From assembly GCF_009858335.1 (NCBI RefSeq), contig NZ_VMSE01000001.1, forward strand, positions 992,001 to 1,056,000: a DNA stretch of 64,000 nucleotides. Reading direction: 5' to 3'. The notes beneath the pieces are model-generated. The model did not search any database, was not told where the DNA came from, and was given only the letters and a program-made list of their open reading frames with translations. The position numbers and the translations under genes are program-made. Below, piece after piece: positions 8,668 through 18,653 of this stretch (position 1 is its first letter; every line of letters begins with the position of its first letter). The DNA is from Methylovorus glucosotrophus. GTDB taxonomy: Bacteria > Pseudomonadota > Gammaproteobacteria > Burkholderiales > Methylophilaceae.

Positions 8668-9705
8668 ATGATGCTGTTATTCATGAAAAATACGCTGATC
8701 CTTCATCCGATTCGCCACATGAAATCCCTGTTTCGCCACTGGCGGCCTCGCTTTTGGACTCAAGCGCCGGGAGAGCATCTCGCTGACCAGTTCACGGTAC
8801 AGCGGATTCTGCTGGTGAGTCTTTCCAACATTGGCGATGCGGTGTTGACCACGCCGTGCTTGCAGGCCCTGCATCATGAGTATCCGGAATCAGTTATCGA
8901 TATTGTCAGCGACCCACGGTCGCAGGTGATTTTCAGTGCTTGCCCCTATCTGGGTCGCTTGTTTGTGCTGGATAAAAAGGCAGGCTGGCGTGGTCGCCTG
9001 GCGTTGATGCTGTTGCTGCGCGGCCAGCGTTATGATCTGGCGATAGACTTGCGATCGGACTGGATGCTTTATTTCATTCGAGCGCGCCGCAAGTTGGGCA
9101 AGCTTTCCAGTCGGGCAGGGCGTGATCTGCATAGTGCCGAGAAGCATGCGGCGGCGTTGAATCCGCTCGGCATCCAGGTGACGCCGGAAACCCGGATATG
9201 GATCAGTCCGCGGGATCGCCGCTTTGCTGAAGGGATGCTGGCTGGCTGGACAGAACGGCGAATTCTTGCCTTGGGCCTGGGGGCGAATTTCGAGGGCAAG
9301 ATATGGCCAGTCGCACATTTCATTGCCTTGGTGAATATGCTGGCAGATAGTTTTGATGGCGTGCTGCTACTGGGCAATCAACAGGATGCAAGCCGTGCCG
9401 AGGCGTTTTCTGAGGGATCCCGCTTGCCGGTGATTCATGCCTGCGGCCTATGCAATCTGCTTGAAACCGCCGCTTTGCTGGAGCATGCCGGATTGTTTGT
9501 AGGGAATGACTCCGGGTTGGGACATATGGCGAGCGCCATGGGCACGCCGACCATGACCCTGTTCGGGCCTAGCTTGCCTGCGCGATATCGTCCCTGGGGG
9601 CCATCCGCCGGCTGGCTGCAGAGTCAGGATGGCACCATGCAATCGCTAACGCCAGCCGAGGTGGCGGCTTATATCCGGCAGAAGTGGGCATGGGTGCGAC
9701 CATGA
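8668..9705 (+). CDS. GT9 family glycosyltransferase (heptosyltransferase-like)
   Basis: 345 aa; a further member of the GT9 superfamily. ILLVSLSNIGDAVLTTPCL is the N-terminal signature, followed by IDLRSDW and, in the donor domain, LALGLGANFEGKIWP and GLFVGNDSGLGHMASAMGTP. Several in-frame ATGs (8668, 8671, 8683, 8719) precede the conserved core and no strong Shine-Dalgarno decides between them; the first is given. It is a single-gene unit between the divergent ligase-like gene and the convergent dnaJ, with a hairpin terminator after it. Substrate unknown; LPS core assembly is likely from context. Confidence 0.87.
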   Translation: MMLLFMKNTLILHPIRHMKSLFRHWRPRFWTQAPGEHLADQFTVQRILLVSLSNIGDAVLTTPCLQALHHEYPESVIDIVSDPRSQVIFSACPYLGRLFVLDKKAGWRGRLALMLLLRGQRYDLAIDLRSDWMLYFIRARRKLGKLSSRAGRDLHSAEKHAAALNPLGIQVTPETRIWISPRDRRFAEGMLAGWTERRILALGLGANFEGKIWPVAHFIALVNMLADSFDGVLLLGNQQDASRAEAFSEGSRLPVIHACGLCNLLETAALLEHAGLFVGNDSGLGHMASAMGTPTMTLFGPSLPARYRPWGPSAGWLQSQDGTMQSLTPAEVAAYIRQKWAWVRP

Positions 9706-9768
9706 TTGCGGCCATCAGCTGATGGGCCAGGCCCGGCTCAGGCCAGGGCAAATACGTTTATCAGGCAT

Positions 9769-9805
9769 AAAAAAACCGGAAACTACACTTGCAGTTTCCG
9801 GTTTT
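9769..9805 (-). terminator. Intrinsic terminator of the dnaK-dnaJ transcript (bidirectional form)
   Basis: Perfect 13-bp stem (9772-9784 and 9793-9805, AAAACCGGAAACT and complement) with an 8-base loop. Read leftward it ends in a six-T run, 31 bases after the dnaJ stop; read rightward it also ends in TTTT and could serve the GT9 gene. Confidence 0.88.
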
Positions 9806-9835
9806 GGGTATTACCAGGCGCTATTGCTGAAAGCG

Positions 9836-10957
9836 TTACTGAAAGAAATCCTTGACCTTGTCCATCCAGCCCTTGGCGCGTGGGCTGTGCTTGTCCGAGT
9901 CTTGCAGGTTGATCTCTTCCATCTCGCGCAGCAGTTCCTTCTGTCGTTCGGTCAGCTTGATCGGCGTCTCGACCACCACATGGCACATCAGATCACCTGG
10001 ATCATTGCTGCGCAGCGGCTTGATGCCCTTGCCGCGCAGGCGGAAGGTGGCGCCGGTTTGTGTTTCGGGTGGAATCTTCATCTTGGCATGCCCATCCAGC
10101 GTGGGGATCTCGATTTCCCCACCGAGCGCTGCCGTGGTGAAGCTGATCGGCATTTCGCAATGCAGATTGCCGCCATCGCGCTGGAAAATATCGTGTTGCT
10201 TCAAATGCACCACGACATACAGATCACCAGGCGGGCCGCCATTGACGCCGGCTTCGCCTTCGCCTGACAGGCGGATGCGATCGCCTTCATCCACCCCGGC
10301 CGGAATCTTGACCGACAGGGTCTTGTGTTTCTTGACGCGGCCAGCACCGTGACAGCTCGGGCATGGCTCTTTCACCATCTTGCCGCTGCCATGGCACTTG
10401 GGGCAGGTCTGCTGTACCGAGAAAAAGCCTTGCTGCATGCGCACCTGGCCATGACCGCCGCAGGTGGTACATGTTACGGGCTGGGTGCCAGGACGGGCGC
10501 CGGAACCATGGCAGGTTTCGCATTCGGACATGACCGGAATGCGGATCTTGGTTTCGGTACCGCGCGCAGCGTCTTCCAGCGAAATTTCCATGTTGTAGCG
10601 CAGGTCAGCCCCGCGATACACGTTGGAGCGGCGATTGCCGCCGCCACCGCCGAAGATGTCGCCGAAGATGTCACCAAATGCATCGGCAAAGTTGCCAAAG
10701 CCCTGACCACCGGGGCCCGGACCTGCGCTGGGATCGACACCGGCATGGCCGTACTGGTCGTAAGCCGCACGCTTCTGCTCGTCGGACAGTACTTCATAAG
10801 CCTCTTTGGCTTCCTTGAAGCTTTCTTCCGCCTTGGGATTATCCGGGTTGCGATCCGGGTGGTATTTCATCGCCAGCTTGCGATAGGACTTTTTGATTTC
10901 CTCATCGCTGGCGTCGCGATTGACACCCAGAACTTCGTAGTAATCTTTTTTTGCCAT
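9836..10957 (-). CDS. dnaJ: Chaperone protein DnaJ
   Basis: 373 aa Hsp40 co-chaperone that binds unfolded substrates and stimulates DnaK ATPase. Domains in order: J domain (residues 1-70) with the HPD motif in KYHPDRNPD; Gly/Phe-rich linker (about 75-125); four CXXCXGXG zinc-finger repeats ([33 protein letters not shown]; about 143-205); C-terminal substrate-binding domains. Normal length for type I DnaJ. It lies downstream of dnaK with a 138-base gap that holds no obvious terminator or promoter. Confidence 0.98.
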   Translation of the reverse strand: MAKKDYYEVLGVNRDASDEEIKKSYRKLAMKYHPDRNPDNPKAEESFKEAKEAYEVLSDEQKRAAYDQYGHAGVDPSAGPGPGGQGFGNFADAFGDIFGDIFGGGGGNRRSNVYRGADLRYNMEISLEDAARGTETKIRIPVMSECETCHGSGARPGTQPVTCTTCGGHGQVRMQQGFFSVQQTCPKCHGSGKMVKEPCPSCHGAGRVKKHKTLSVKIPAGVDEGDRIRLSGEGEAGVNGGPPGDLYVVVHLKQHDIFQRDGGNLHCEMPISFTTAALGGEIEIPTLDGHAKMKIPPETQTGATFRLRGKGIKPLRSNDPGDLMCHVVVETPIKLTERQKELLREMEEINLQDSDKHSPRAKGWMDKVKDFFQ

Positions 10958-11095
10958 ATCAATTCAATCGTCTGATTATCAATACTGCGTCGGAAGGACG
11001 CCGTAGACCAGCATGCTGAAGGGAAGCCCTTGCTGGGAGCTGATGTTTGATCAAATCCCGGTTTGGACTTCCCCTCTGGCAAAGGTACTTAACTA

Positions 11096-13021
11096 TTACT
11101 TCTTGTCGTCTTTCACTTCTTCAAACTCGGCATCCACCACATCGGCATCTACCGTTTTTTCGCCTTGTGGCTGCGCTTCTTCGGCGCCACCGGCCTGGCC
11201 TTGCTGCTCAGCGTAGACTTTCTCGCCCAGCTTTTGCGAGACTTCCATCAGGGCGTTGGTCTTGGCTTCGATGGTTTCCTTGTCGTCGCCCTTGATCGCA
11301 TCTTCTACATCCTTGATCGCGGCTTCGATTTTTTCCTTCTCGCCAGCATCCAGCTTGTCGCCATGTTCGGTCAGCGACTTCTTCACGCTGTGCACCATGC
11401 CGTCGGCACTGTTACGGGCATCGACCAGTTCACGCAGCTTGCGGTCTTCATCGGCATAGGCAGCCGCATCTTCTTCCATGCGCTTGATCTCCTCTTCGGA
11501 CAAACCGGAGTTTGCCTTGATGGTGATCTTGTTTTCCTTGCCGGTGGCCTTGTCTTTGGCAGACACGTGCAGAATACCGTTGGCGTCGATATCAAAGGTC
11601 ACTTCAATCTGTGGCATGCCACGAGGTGCAGGTGGAATGTCGGACAGGTTGAACTGGCCCAGGCTCTTGTTGCCGGCGGCCATTTCGCGCTCGCCCTGCA
11701 ACACCTGAATGGTCACGGCGTTCTGGTTGTCTTCAGCGGTGGAGAACACTTGCGAAGCCTTGGTCGGGATCGTGGTGTTCTTCTTGATCAGCTTGGTCAT
11801 CACGCCGCCCAGGGTTTCAATACCCAGTGACAATGGCGTTACGTCCAGCAGCAGCACGTCTTTCACGTCGCCTTGCAGCACGCCACCCTGAATCGCAGCA
11901 CCCACGGCTACGGCTTCGTCCGGGTTCACGTCCTTGCGTGGCTCCTTGCCGAAGAATTCCTTTACCTTTTCCTGTACTTTGGGCATACGGGTCTGACCAC
12001 CGACCAGGATCACGTCCTGGATGTCGGACAGCTTGACGCCAGCATCCTTCAGCGCGACTTCGCAAGGCTTGATCGAGCGTTCGATCAGGTCTTCCACCAG
12101 GCTTTCAAACTTGGTGCGGGTGATCTTCACCACCAAGTGCTTGGGACCAGTGGCATCTGCCGTGATGTAAGGCAGGTTAACTTCGGTCTGCTGTGCGGAA
12201 GACAGCTCGATCTTGGCTTTTTCTGCGGCTTCTTTCAGACGTTGCTTGGCCAGCAGGTCATTACGCAGATCCAGGCCGTTTTCCTTCTTGAATTCATCAG
12301 CCAGGAAGTCGATCAGGCGATTGTCAAAGTCTTCGCCACCGAGGAAGGTGTCACCGTTGGTGGACAGCACTTCAAACTGGTGTTCGCCATCGATTTCGGC
12401 AATTTCAATGATGGAGATATCGAAGGTACCGCCACCCAGGTCATATACGGCGATCTTGCGATCACCTTCCTGCTTGTCCAGACCAAAGGCCAGCGCAGCA
12501 GCGGTTGGCTCGTTGATGATGCGCTTGACTTCCAGACCGGCAATACGGCCTGCATCCTTGGTTGCCTGACGCTGGCTGTCGTTAAAGTAAGCCGGAACGG
12601 TAATCACGGCTTCGGTCACTTCTTCGCCCAGGTAGTCCTCGGCGGTCTTCTTCATCTTGCGCAGCACTTCAGCGGAAATTTGTGGAGGGGCCATTTTCTG
12701 ACCGCGCACTTCCACCCATGCATCGCCGTTGTCTGCCTTGGTGATGGTGTAAGGCATCAGGCCGATGTCTTTCTGGACTTCTTTTTCTTCAAAACGACGG
12801 CCGATCAGACGCTTTACCGCATACAGAGTGTTCTTGGGGTTGGTCACGGCCTGACGTTTGGCAGGGGCGCCAGCCAGAATTTCGCCATCGTCCTGATAGG
12901 CGACGATGGAAGGAGTGGTACGGGTACCTTCTGCATTTTCAATCACACGTGGCTTGCCACCTTCCATCACTGCAACGCAGGAGTTGGTGGTGCCCAAGTC
13001 AATACCAATAATTTTAGCCAT
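11096..13021 (-). CDS. dnaK: Chaperone protein DnaK (Hsp70)
   Basis: 641 aa, the usual length. The ATPase domain begins [18 protein letters not shown] and has the phosphate-binding [13 protein letters not shown] and IIEIAEIDG region; the linker and beta-sandwich follow with [14 protein letters not shown]; the C-terminal lid ends in the acidic EEVKDDKK tail for co-chaperone docking. AAGGA lies eight bases before the ATG. Works with GrpE and DnaJ encoded on either side in folding and in heat-shock control. A sigma-32-like element sits about 110 bases upstream. Confidence 0.99.
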   Translation of the reverse strand: MAKIIGIDLGTTNSCVAVMEGGKPRVIENAEGTRTTPSIVAYQDDGEILAGAPAKRQAVTNPKNTLYAVKRLIGRRFEEKEVQKDIGLMPYTITKADNGDAWVEVRGQKMAPPQISAEVLRKMKKTAEDYLGEEVTEAVITVPAYFNDSQRQATKDAGRIAGLEVKRIINEPTAAALAFGLDKQEGDRKIAVYDLGGGTFDISIIEIAEIDGEHQFEVLSTNGDTFLGGEDFDNRLIDFLADEFKKENGLDLRNDLLAKQRLKEAAEKAKIELSSAQQTEVNLPYITADATGPKHLVVKITRTKFESLVEDLIERSIKPCEVALKDAGVKLSDIQDVILVGGQTRMPKVQEKVKEFFGKEPRKDVNPDEAVAVGAAIQGGVLQGDVKDVLLLDVTPLSLGIETLGGVMTKLIKKNTTIPTKASQVFSTAEDNQNAVTIQVLQGEREMAAGNKSLGQFNLSDIPPAPRGMPQIEVTFDIDANGILHVSAKDKATGKENKITIKANSGLSEEEIKRMEEDAAAYADEDRKLRELVDARNSADGMVHSVKKSLTEHGDKLDAGEKEKIEAAIKDVEDAIKGDDKETIEAKTNALMEVSQKLGEKVYAEQQGQAGGAEEAQPQGEKTVDADVVDAEFEEVKDDKK

Positions 13022-13130
13022 AGATGTTTTCCTTTTTTAATCCTTGAGTAACCGCTGCTGGCAGTGCTGGCAATACGCGAGGTGTCGGTATTGTCCTGAT
13101 GTCTGCTACTGCGGTAATGCCTGTTTCATA

Positions 13131-13157
13131 AGTAAGGGTATTTATCGGGAATTCAAG
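13131..13157 (-). promoter_or_regulatory. Putative sigma-32 promoter upstream of dnaK
   Basis: On the leftward strand CTTGAAT (13157-13151), a 12-base spacer and CCCTTACT (13138-13131) resemble the heat-shock consensus CTTGAAA-N(11-16)-CCCCATNT. The -35 is good, the -10 imperfect. It lies in the 193-base grpE-dnaK gap, which holds nothing else I can identify. Confidence 0.45.
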
Positions 13158-13214
13158 ATTTCCCATGGAGATTTTTGCGATTTATGCGCAAATTCTCCGT
13201 TTTTAGCGCTGTTT

Positions 13215-13739
13215 TCAGCTTTTTGCTTTGGCAACGGTCACCAGTGCCGGACGTAAAACACGCTCATTCAGGGCGTAACCCTTTTGCAGCACGCTGATCA
13301 CGCTGTTGGGTTCCTGATCGGATTCCAGCATGCTGATCGCCTGGTGCTTGTTCGGGTCAAACTTCTCGCCCAGCGGATTGATTTCGGTGATGTGGAATTT
13401 CTCGAACACGCTCAGCAATTGCTTGGCGGTGAGTTCCACGCCGCTCTTGTAGCTTTCCACGGTGGCATTTTCCACGACCAGGGCAGCATCCAGACTGTCT
13501 TTGACGGCCAGCAGCTCGCTGGAGAATTTTTCCAGGGCAAACTTGCGTGCCTTGTCGATATCTTCAGCTGCACGACGGCGAATGTTTTCGCCTTCGGCTT
13601 TCACATATAGCACATTGGCCTGCTGCTCTGCCAGTTGCGCTTCAAGCTCGGCAATCCGCGCATCCAGCGAGCCTGCTGCACCCGCGTCCTGGGCTTCTGA
13701 AATTTCGTCCTGTTCAGGATGTTGATTTTCTTCTTGCAT
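13215..13739 (-). CDS. grpE: Nucleotide exchange factor GrpE
   Basis: About 174 aa. Promotes ADP release from DnaK. An acidic N-terminal tail ([12 protein letters not shown]) is followed by a long dimerising helix (residues about 25-85) and the beta-domain with the GrpE signature around [20 protein letters not shown] at the C-terminus. The start is ATG 13739 because AAGGGA stands six bases ahead of it; the longer frame to 13802 would run over the sigma-32-like promoter. Gene order grpE-dnaK-dnaJ is standard. Confidence 0.96.
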   Translation of the reverse strand: MQEENQHPEQDEISEAQDAGAAGSLDARIAELEAQLAEQQANVLYVKAEGENIRRRAAEDIDKARKFALEKFSSELLAVKDSLDAALVVENATVESYKSGVELTAKQLLSVFEKFHITEINPLGEKFDPNKHQAISMLESDQEPNSVISVLQKGYALNERVLRPALVTVAKAKS

Positions 13740-13775
13740 GGAATTCCCTTTGTTAAATAACTGCCATACGCAGGC

Positions 13776-13803
13776 AAATTGGGGTGGCTTTGGATATTTC
13801 AAG
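13776..13803 (-). promoter_or_regulatory. Putative sigma-32 (heat-shock) promoter of grpE
   Basis: On the leftward strand CTTGAAA (13803-13797) is a perfect -35 box, followed after 12 bases by CCCCAATTT (13784-13776), close to the CCCCATNT -10. It lies 36 bases before the grpE start. This is the best heat-shock promoter match in the window. No CIRCE repeat was seen here although hrcA is encoded at 35049. Confidence 0.72.
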
Positions 13804-13835
13804 CGCGCGCCATGATTTTTTTGCGCGCCGTTTTT

Positions 13836-14810
13836 TTATTCGGTGGGCAACATGGATTGTAATGTCATAAGCACCACGCTGACGGGGGTCTCGGCACCGC
13901 GGCCACCGAGATTTTCCGCGCGGGCTTTGGCCCCCGGGTAAAGCCCGGTTTTGGTCGGGTCGGTATCGGTGTAGATGGCAATGGTGGGAATATTCAGGGC
14001 GACCGTAAGATGAGCCAGGCCGGTATCCACGCCAATGGCAGCGCGAGCGCCAAGCAGAGTGGGCGCCAGCGCGGAAAGCGAAAGCCTGGGCAGCACCAGG
14101 CTGCCGGGTACTTGCGCGGCAATGCGTTTTGCCCGCATCTCTTCGGTGGCATTGCCCCATGGCAGCACCAGCATCATGTGCTGGCTGGCAAGGGCCTGGC
14201 CCAGCGCGATCCAGTTCGGCTCCGGCCATAATTTGCTATCGCGGCTGGTGGCATGCAGACCTACGACATAAGATTGGCCGCCAGTAAACGCCGGGCTTGG
14301 CTGCATGCCGTTGGCAATGCCGTAATCCGGAGCCGTAATCGGCGGTGGGTAGCCCAGGGCTTCTGCGGCCAGGGCGCGGTTGCGGATGACGGCATGCAGG
14401 CGGCGATCCACGCCATGGGTATGCTTGTACAGAAAAGAGGCGAGCCGTTCGCGCGCAGAGCAGCGGTTGTAGCCGTGGCGTTCTCCCTCGGCGAGGTGCG
14501 AAATGACGGCGCTTTTCAGCAGGCCTTGCGTATCAATGATGTAATCGTAGCGATCTTTTTTCAGCAGGCGGCGCACATCGCCGATTTCTTCCCATGTCTC
14601 ATTGCGCTGCAGGTGTTTGCGCCAGCGGCGCACCGCGACCGGAATAATGCGGGTCACCCCGGGATGCATGGCAGGAATGTCTTGAAAACTCTCTTCCACC
14701 ACCCAATCAATCACCGCATTGGGCACATGGGCGTGAATGTCGGAAATGACGGGAAGATTATGAATGACATCGCCCATGGACGATGTTTTGACGATCAGGA
14801 TACGCGGCAT
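13836..14810 (-). CDS. waaC: LPS heptosyltransferase I
   Basis: About 324 aa (E. coli WaaC 319). Adds the first L-glycero-D-manno-heptose to Kdo2-lipid A at the inner face of the cytoplasmic membrane. GT9 signatures: ILIVKTSSMGDVIHNLPV at the N-terminus, WVVEESFQDIPAMHPGV, YDYIIDTQGLLKSA, VVGLHATSRDSKLWPE and AAIGVDTGLAHLTVALNIP. The SSMGDVIHNLP form and these blocks are WaaC-type rather than WaaF-type. Start ATG 14810 matches the family N-terminus; ATG 14819 is in frame. Divergent from waaG over 130 bases, and followed in the same direction by grpE. Confidence 0.94.
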   Translation of the reverse strand: MPRILIVKTSSMGDVIHNLPVISDIHAHVPNAVIDWVVEESFQDIPAMHPGVTRIIPVAVRRWRKHLQRNETWEEIGDVRRLLKKDRYDYIIDTQGLLKSAVISHLAEGERHGYNRCSARERLASFLYKHTHGVDRRLHAVIRNRALAAEALGYPPPITAPDYGIANGMQPSPAFTGGQSYVVGLHATSRDSKLWPEPNWIALGQALASQHMMLVLPWGNATEEMRAKRIAAQVPGSLVLPRLSLSALAPTLLGARAAIGVDTGLAHLTVALNIPTIAIYTDTDPTKTGLYPGAKARAENLGGRGAETPVSVVLMTLQSMLPTE

Positions 14811-14940
14811 AAATGCCATTTTCGCATACAATCGCGTATTGGCGCATGCCGCCGTCATGATCATGACATGGCCCGAAAGGCCGGGGCATGGAGCCCGGCA
14901 GCCCTGTCGCAGATGAATCAAGGATAACGGGTACCCCTTC

Positions 14941-16083
14941 GTGAAATTCGCTTTTATCGTATTTAAATATTTCCCATTTGGCGGCATGCAGCGCGATATG
15001 TTGCGCACGGCCAGCCATCTCGCGAGCCAGGGGCATCAGGTCGATATCTATACGCTGTCGTGGGAGGGCGATATCCCCCAGAGCATTCACGTGCATGTGA
15101 TCCCGGTGCAGGCGTGGTTCAATTTCCAGCGCTACCAGCGCTTCATTGATATCGTGCATGCGCGCCTGAAAGAGCAGGGCGATATTGATTGCGTGGTCGG
15201 CTATAACCGTATGCCGGGGCTGGATGTGCATTTTGCTGCCGACCCCTGTTTTGTCGAACGCAGCCGCCAGCAACGCAGCTGGCTTTATCGATTTACGCCG
15301 CGTTACCGCTGGTTTGCCGCCGCCGAGCGCGCGGTATTTGACCGCGCTTCCGATTGCCAGATACTGATGGTGGCGAAGACCGAAATGCCGCTATTTGCAA
15401 AATGGTATGGCACCCAGCCCGAGCGCATGCACTATATTCCGCCTTTCCTGTCGGCCGAGCGGCTGGCATTAAAGGATAGGTCCGAGATGCGGGCGCATCT
15501 CTGCCAGGCCTTCCAGCTCAACCCGCAGCATCGTATCGCCTTGCTGGTCGGTTCCGGCTTCCACATGAAAGGGCTGGACCGGGCGATCCAGGCCCTGGCG
15601 GCACTACCGGAGGCGCAACGCCTGCAAACGCGGCTGGTGGCGATCGGGCAGGATAAGCCCGGCCCCTTCATGCGCATGGCGCAAAAGCTGGGCGTGGCAG
15701 AGCAGCTGGTCATCGCCAAGGGCCGCGCTGATATTCCGTGGCTGATGCAGGGCGCTGATCTTTATGTGCACCCCGCGTATCGGGAAAATACCGGGCTGGT
15801 GATTCTCGAAGCGCTGGCGGCCGGCTTGCCAGCCTTGGTGACCGAAACCTGCGGTTACGCCCACCATGTGCTGGATGCCGATGCTGGCATGGTGGCCGCG
15901 GCGCCGTTTGATCAGCAGGCATTCAATCACCTGTTTGCCCAGATGCTGGTCTCGCCGGAGACCGAGCGCTGGCGTCAGAATGGTATTGCCTATGCCAGCA
16001 AGCTCATGCAAGCCAACGATGGCCGTGCGGAGGCCAATATCCTGTTGGCGCTCGCAAATCAGAAACGGAAGCACACCGCATGA
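14941..16083 (+). CDS. waaG: LPS core glycosyltransferase WaaG (GT4)
   Basis: 380 aa (E. coli WaaG 374). The N-terminus FIVFKYFPFGGMQRDMLRTA is the characteristic WaaG start; the donor half has LLVGSGFHMKGLDRAIQAL, the EX7E segment YRENTGLVILEALAAG and PALVTETCGYAHHV. WaaG adds the first outer-core hexose to heptose II on the cytoplasmic membrane. Start is GTG 14941. The stop overlaps the waaP start (ATGA, 16080-16083), so they are coupled. Whether glucose or another hexose is transferred (GalN in Pseudomonas) cannot be told from sequence. Confidence 0.93.
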   Translation: MKFAFIVFKYFPFGGMQRDMLRTASHLASQGHQVDIYTLSWEGDIPQSIHVHVIPVQAWFNFQRYQRFIDIVHARLKEQGDIDCVVGYNRMPGLDVHFAADPCFVERSRQQRSWLYRFTPRYRWFAAAERAVFDRASDCQILMVAKTEMPLFAKWYGTQPERMHYIPPFLSAERLALKDRSEMRAHLCQAFQLNPQHRIALLVGSGFHMKGLDRAIQALAALPEAQRLQTRLVAIGQDKPGPFMRMAQKLGVAEQLVIAKGRADIPWLMQGADLYVHPAYRENTGLVILEALAAGLPALVTETCGYAHHVLDADAGMVAAAPFDQQAFNHLFAQMLVSPETERWRQNGIAYASKLMQANDGRAEANILLALANQKRKHTA

Positions 16084-16910
16084 GCTGGCTGAAAACTCAG
16101 GTGCTGGACGTGCCAGACTGGCTGCGCTCAAAGCTCGGTAATCCCGTATTCGATGCCATCATGCGCTTGCAAGGGCAAGTGTTCCGCGATGTGCCGGGCC
16201 GCAAAACCATACGCTGCGAGCTGGATGGCAAACCCTATTTCATCAAGCAGCATTTTGGCGTGGGCTGGGGCGAGATTTTCAAAAACCTGTTCAGCCTGCG
16301 CTGGCCCATTATCAGCGCCGCTACCGAATGGCAGGCCATCCAGAAGCTGGGGGAAGTGGGTATCCCCACCACGCCTGGCGTTGCCTATGGCTGGCGTGGC
16401 CTGAATCCTGCCAGTCGCCAGTCATTCGTGGTGACGCGCGATCTGGGCGATATTATTTCTCTGGAAACTTTGTGTGCCCCCTGGGGTGAAACGCCGCCAG
16501 CCCCTGCCTTCAAGCGCAGGCTGATTCTGGAAGTCGCCCGATTGGCCAGGCTGTTGCACGACAATGGCATGAACCATCGCGATTTTTATATTTGCCATTT
16601 TTGCCTGGACCAGCCCCGCTGGCAGCAGCATAACGAGATATATCTTTACCTGATTGATCTGCATCGCGTGGGCATACGCGCACGCATCCAGCCTGTAGCC
16701 CGCATGAAGGATATTGCCGCCCTGTATTTTTCCGCGATGAATATCGGCCTGACACGCCGCGATATATTGCGCTTCTTGCGCGCTTATCGCGCCCAGCCGC
16801 TGCGCCAGACCTTGCAGCAGGAGCGCGCTTTTCTTGAGCAGGTCACGGCCCGTGCGCAGCGTTTGTACGTCAAGTTCCATGGCAAAATGCCATCCCAGCT
16901 GGATGACTGA
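16080..16910 (+). CDS. waaP: LPS core heptose (I) kinase WaaP
   Basis: 276 aa, protein-kinase-like fold. Phosphorylates heptose I of the inner core. Kinase landmarks are intact: the lysine in KPYFIKQHFG (about residue 57), the catalytic loop NHRDFYICHF (about residue 163) and the metal-binding IDLHR. Overlaps waaG by four bases, as in many LPS core clusters. Core phosphates bind divalent cations and stabilise the outer membrane; WaaP is essential in Pseudomonas aeruginosa, so this gene may be important here too. Confidence 0.93.
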   Translation: MSWLKTQVLDVPDWLRSKLGNPVFDAIMRLQGQVFRDVPGRKTIRCELDGKPYFIKQHFGVGWGEIFKNLFSLRWPIISAATEWQAIQKLGEVGIPTTPGVAYGWRGLNPASRQSFVVTRDLGDIISLETLCAPWGETPPAPAFKRRLILEVARLARLLHDNGMNHRDFYICHFCLDQPRWQQHNEIYLYLIDLHRVGIRARIQPVARMKDIAALYFSAMNIGLTRRDILRFLRAYRAQPLRQTLQQERAFLEQVTARAQRLYVKFHGKMPSQLDD

Positions 16911-16935
16911 TTTTTGAGCATGATGGGTGTTGACC

Positions 16936-17721
16936 ATGACTGATTTTATCGCGCCACAATGGCGAGCCGTGCTGGCCGAAAACGCGCTCGACAGCGTAGA
17001 TGCCGCATGGACGCGCGAAGTGGCGTGGGTCGAGGCGCCGAATGATGGTCGAGGTGGCTTGAGTGGCGTAGGGCGGGTGAATCTGTCATCGGCGCAAGGC
17101 GATACGACAGGCGCCTTTCTCAAGCGGCAGCAGAACCATACGCGACCATCGTGGAAACACCCTCTGCGCGGCGAGGCTACTTTCAAGCGCGAGTTTGATA
17201 TGGTGCAACATCTGCAGGCGCATGGCGTGCCCACGCTGGAACCCATGCTGTTTGGCGAGCGCCATGTGGCAAACGACGTGCGAGCGGTACTGATGACCTT
17301 GGCGCTGGATGGCTATCAGCCGCTGGATGCCCTGTGGGCCAGTGAGGAATTCAACCGTATGCCGCCCGCCGAGAAACGCCAGTTGCTGGCCGCCACCGCG
17401 CATACGGTGCGGCAGATGCATCTGGCCGGTGTGCAGCATCGCTCGCTGTATGCCAAGCATCTTTTTGCTGCCAGGCAGGGCGCAGGTTACCGGGTGGTGG
17501 TGATTGATCTGGAAAAATCCCGTTTCAATCGCGTGCCTGTGCTTCGTACCGTGCATGATCTGGTGACCCTGAACTATCGCACTACCGGCTGGAGTCGCAC
17601 GCAACGGCTGTATTTTTTCAAGCAGTATTACGCGACCAGCGCGCTCAGTGGCTGGCAGCGGGCAGTATGCAAGCTGATCGCCAGGCGCTCGCGTGCCAGG
17701 CTCAAGCCCAGGGCAAAATAA
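16936..17721 (+). CDS. InaA/WapP-family LPS kinase-like protein
   Basis: About 261 aa. The Lys region FLKRQQNHTRPSWKHPLRG and REFDMVQHLQAHGVPTLEPML fit the InaA family, relatives of WaaP found in Pseudomonas core clusters (WapP). The catalytic-loop equivalent is QHRSLYAKHLF, with Ser where WaaP has the catalytic Asp, as is common in this subfamily, and the metal motif is IDLEKSRFN. Activity is thus uncertain: a second core kinase or a non-catalytic relative. Start ATG 16936; GTG 16927 is in frame. Follows waaP by 25 bases. Confidence 0.85.
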   Translation: MTDFIAPQWRAVLAENALDSVDAAWTREVAWVEAPNDGRGGLSGVGRVNLSSAQGDTTGAFLKRQQNHTRPSWKHPLRGEATFKREFDMVQHLQAHGVPTLEPMLFGERHVANDVRAVLMTLALDGYQPLDALWASEEFNRMPPAEKRQLLAATAHTVRQMHLAGVQHRSLYAKHLFAARQGAGYRVVVIDLEKSRFNRVPVLRTVHDLVTLNYRTTGWSRTQRLYFFKQYYATSALSGWQRAVCKLIARRSRARLKPRAK

Positions 17722-17815
17722 ACCAGCAGTAATAAACCAGAGGTAAACAGCGCGGCGGGTTGTCGGGAAGACGTCACGCGCTGATGAAGATTGGATAAAA
17801 AGGTATCGCATTCAA

Positions 17816-18622
17816 ATGAATACTGAACATACACCCGTATCCGGGGAGGGGCGTCTGGCTGATTTCAGCATTGCGCTGGTCAATTACAAGACGCACGAGG
17901 TGACCTCGCTTTGTCTGGACCTGCTGAAAAAAGCCCTGGGGGATAATGCCGTGCCAGTGTGGGTGGTGGATAACAATTCTGCCGATGAAAGCACGGAATA
18001 TCTGAAGTCCCTGGACTGGATCAATCTGATCGAGCGCAAGGCGGAGGCGCCGGAAAAAGGTTTCATGGCACATGGCCGGGCGCTGGACCTGATCCTTGAG
18101 CGGGTGCAAACGCCTTATCTGTTGCTGATGCACACCGATACGCTGATCTATGACGTGGATATTCTGCGGCAGATGCTGGCGCATATGCGCTCGGGTGACA
18201 GGGTGGCCGCGGTTGGCTGTCTGGAGCAAGTGCGCCGCACCCGCCTGGAAACCGCCTGGCGCATCTTTATACGCGCAACCAAGTATTACTATCGCCGCGC
18301 CAAGGTGGCGCTGGGCCTGGATACCCGCGAACCACGGCTGTTTTATGAAATCTACCTCAAGAGTTTCTGCACCTTGTGGAACGTCGACATCATTCGCCAG
18401 CGGGCATTGAGTTTTGCCATGACGGAGCGCATCCCCGGTTACGAAATGCAGGACAGATTAAAGGCGGCGGGTTACCGCTTCGTCGCCATTCCGCCGCAGC
18501 ATATGTTCGAATATCTGGATCACGTGGAAGCCGGCACGGTGTCGCTGGTCAATGGCCTGGGCAAGGATCATAAACGCGTAAAAAACTACCAGCGCATCAT
18601 GGCGCGGGTGAAGGCCAAGTAG
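17816..18622 (+). CDS. GT2 family glycosyltransferase
   Basis: 268 aa GT-A fold protein. The N-terminal nucleotide-binding part reads FSIALVNYKTHEVTSLCLDLL and VVDNNSADEST; the metal-binding DXD position is LLMHTDTLIYD. No transmembrane helices, so it probably acts on the inner membrane face on a core or O-chain acceptor. It sits between two kinase-like genes and has no counterpart at that position in the P. aeruginosa core locus as I recall it. Sugar specificity unknown. Confidence 0.9.
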   Translation: MNTEHTPVSGEGRLADFSIALVNYKTHEVTSLCLDLLKKALGDNAVPVWVVDNNSADESTEYLKSLDWINLIERKAEAPEKGFMAHGRALDLILERVQTPYLLLMHTDTLIYDVDILRQMLAHMRSGDRVAAVGCLEQVRRTRLETAWRIFIRATKYYYRRAKVALGLDTREPRLFYEIYLKSFCTLWNVDIIRQRALSFAMTERIPGYEMQDRLKAAGYRFVAIPPQHMFEYLDHVEAGTVSLVNGLGKDHKRVKNYQRIMARVKAK

Positions 18623-18653
18623 TGGATGATGGTTTAATGGAGACCAGCGCAAC

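Noticed and set aside
11873..13051. Rightward open frame (392 codons) opposite dnaK
   Set aside because: Shadow of dnaK; composition typical of reversed coding sequence.
13804..13835. Two GCGCGC motifs followed by a T-run between grpE and waaC
   Set aside because: Terminator-like only when read rightward, where no gene is transcribed; read leftward there is no U-run after waaC.
13740..13835. CIRCE element expected because hrcA is present
   Set aside because: No TTAGCACTC/GAGTGCTAA pair was seen here, before dnaK or before hrcA; only a sigma-32-type promoter is visible.
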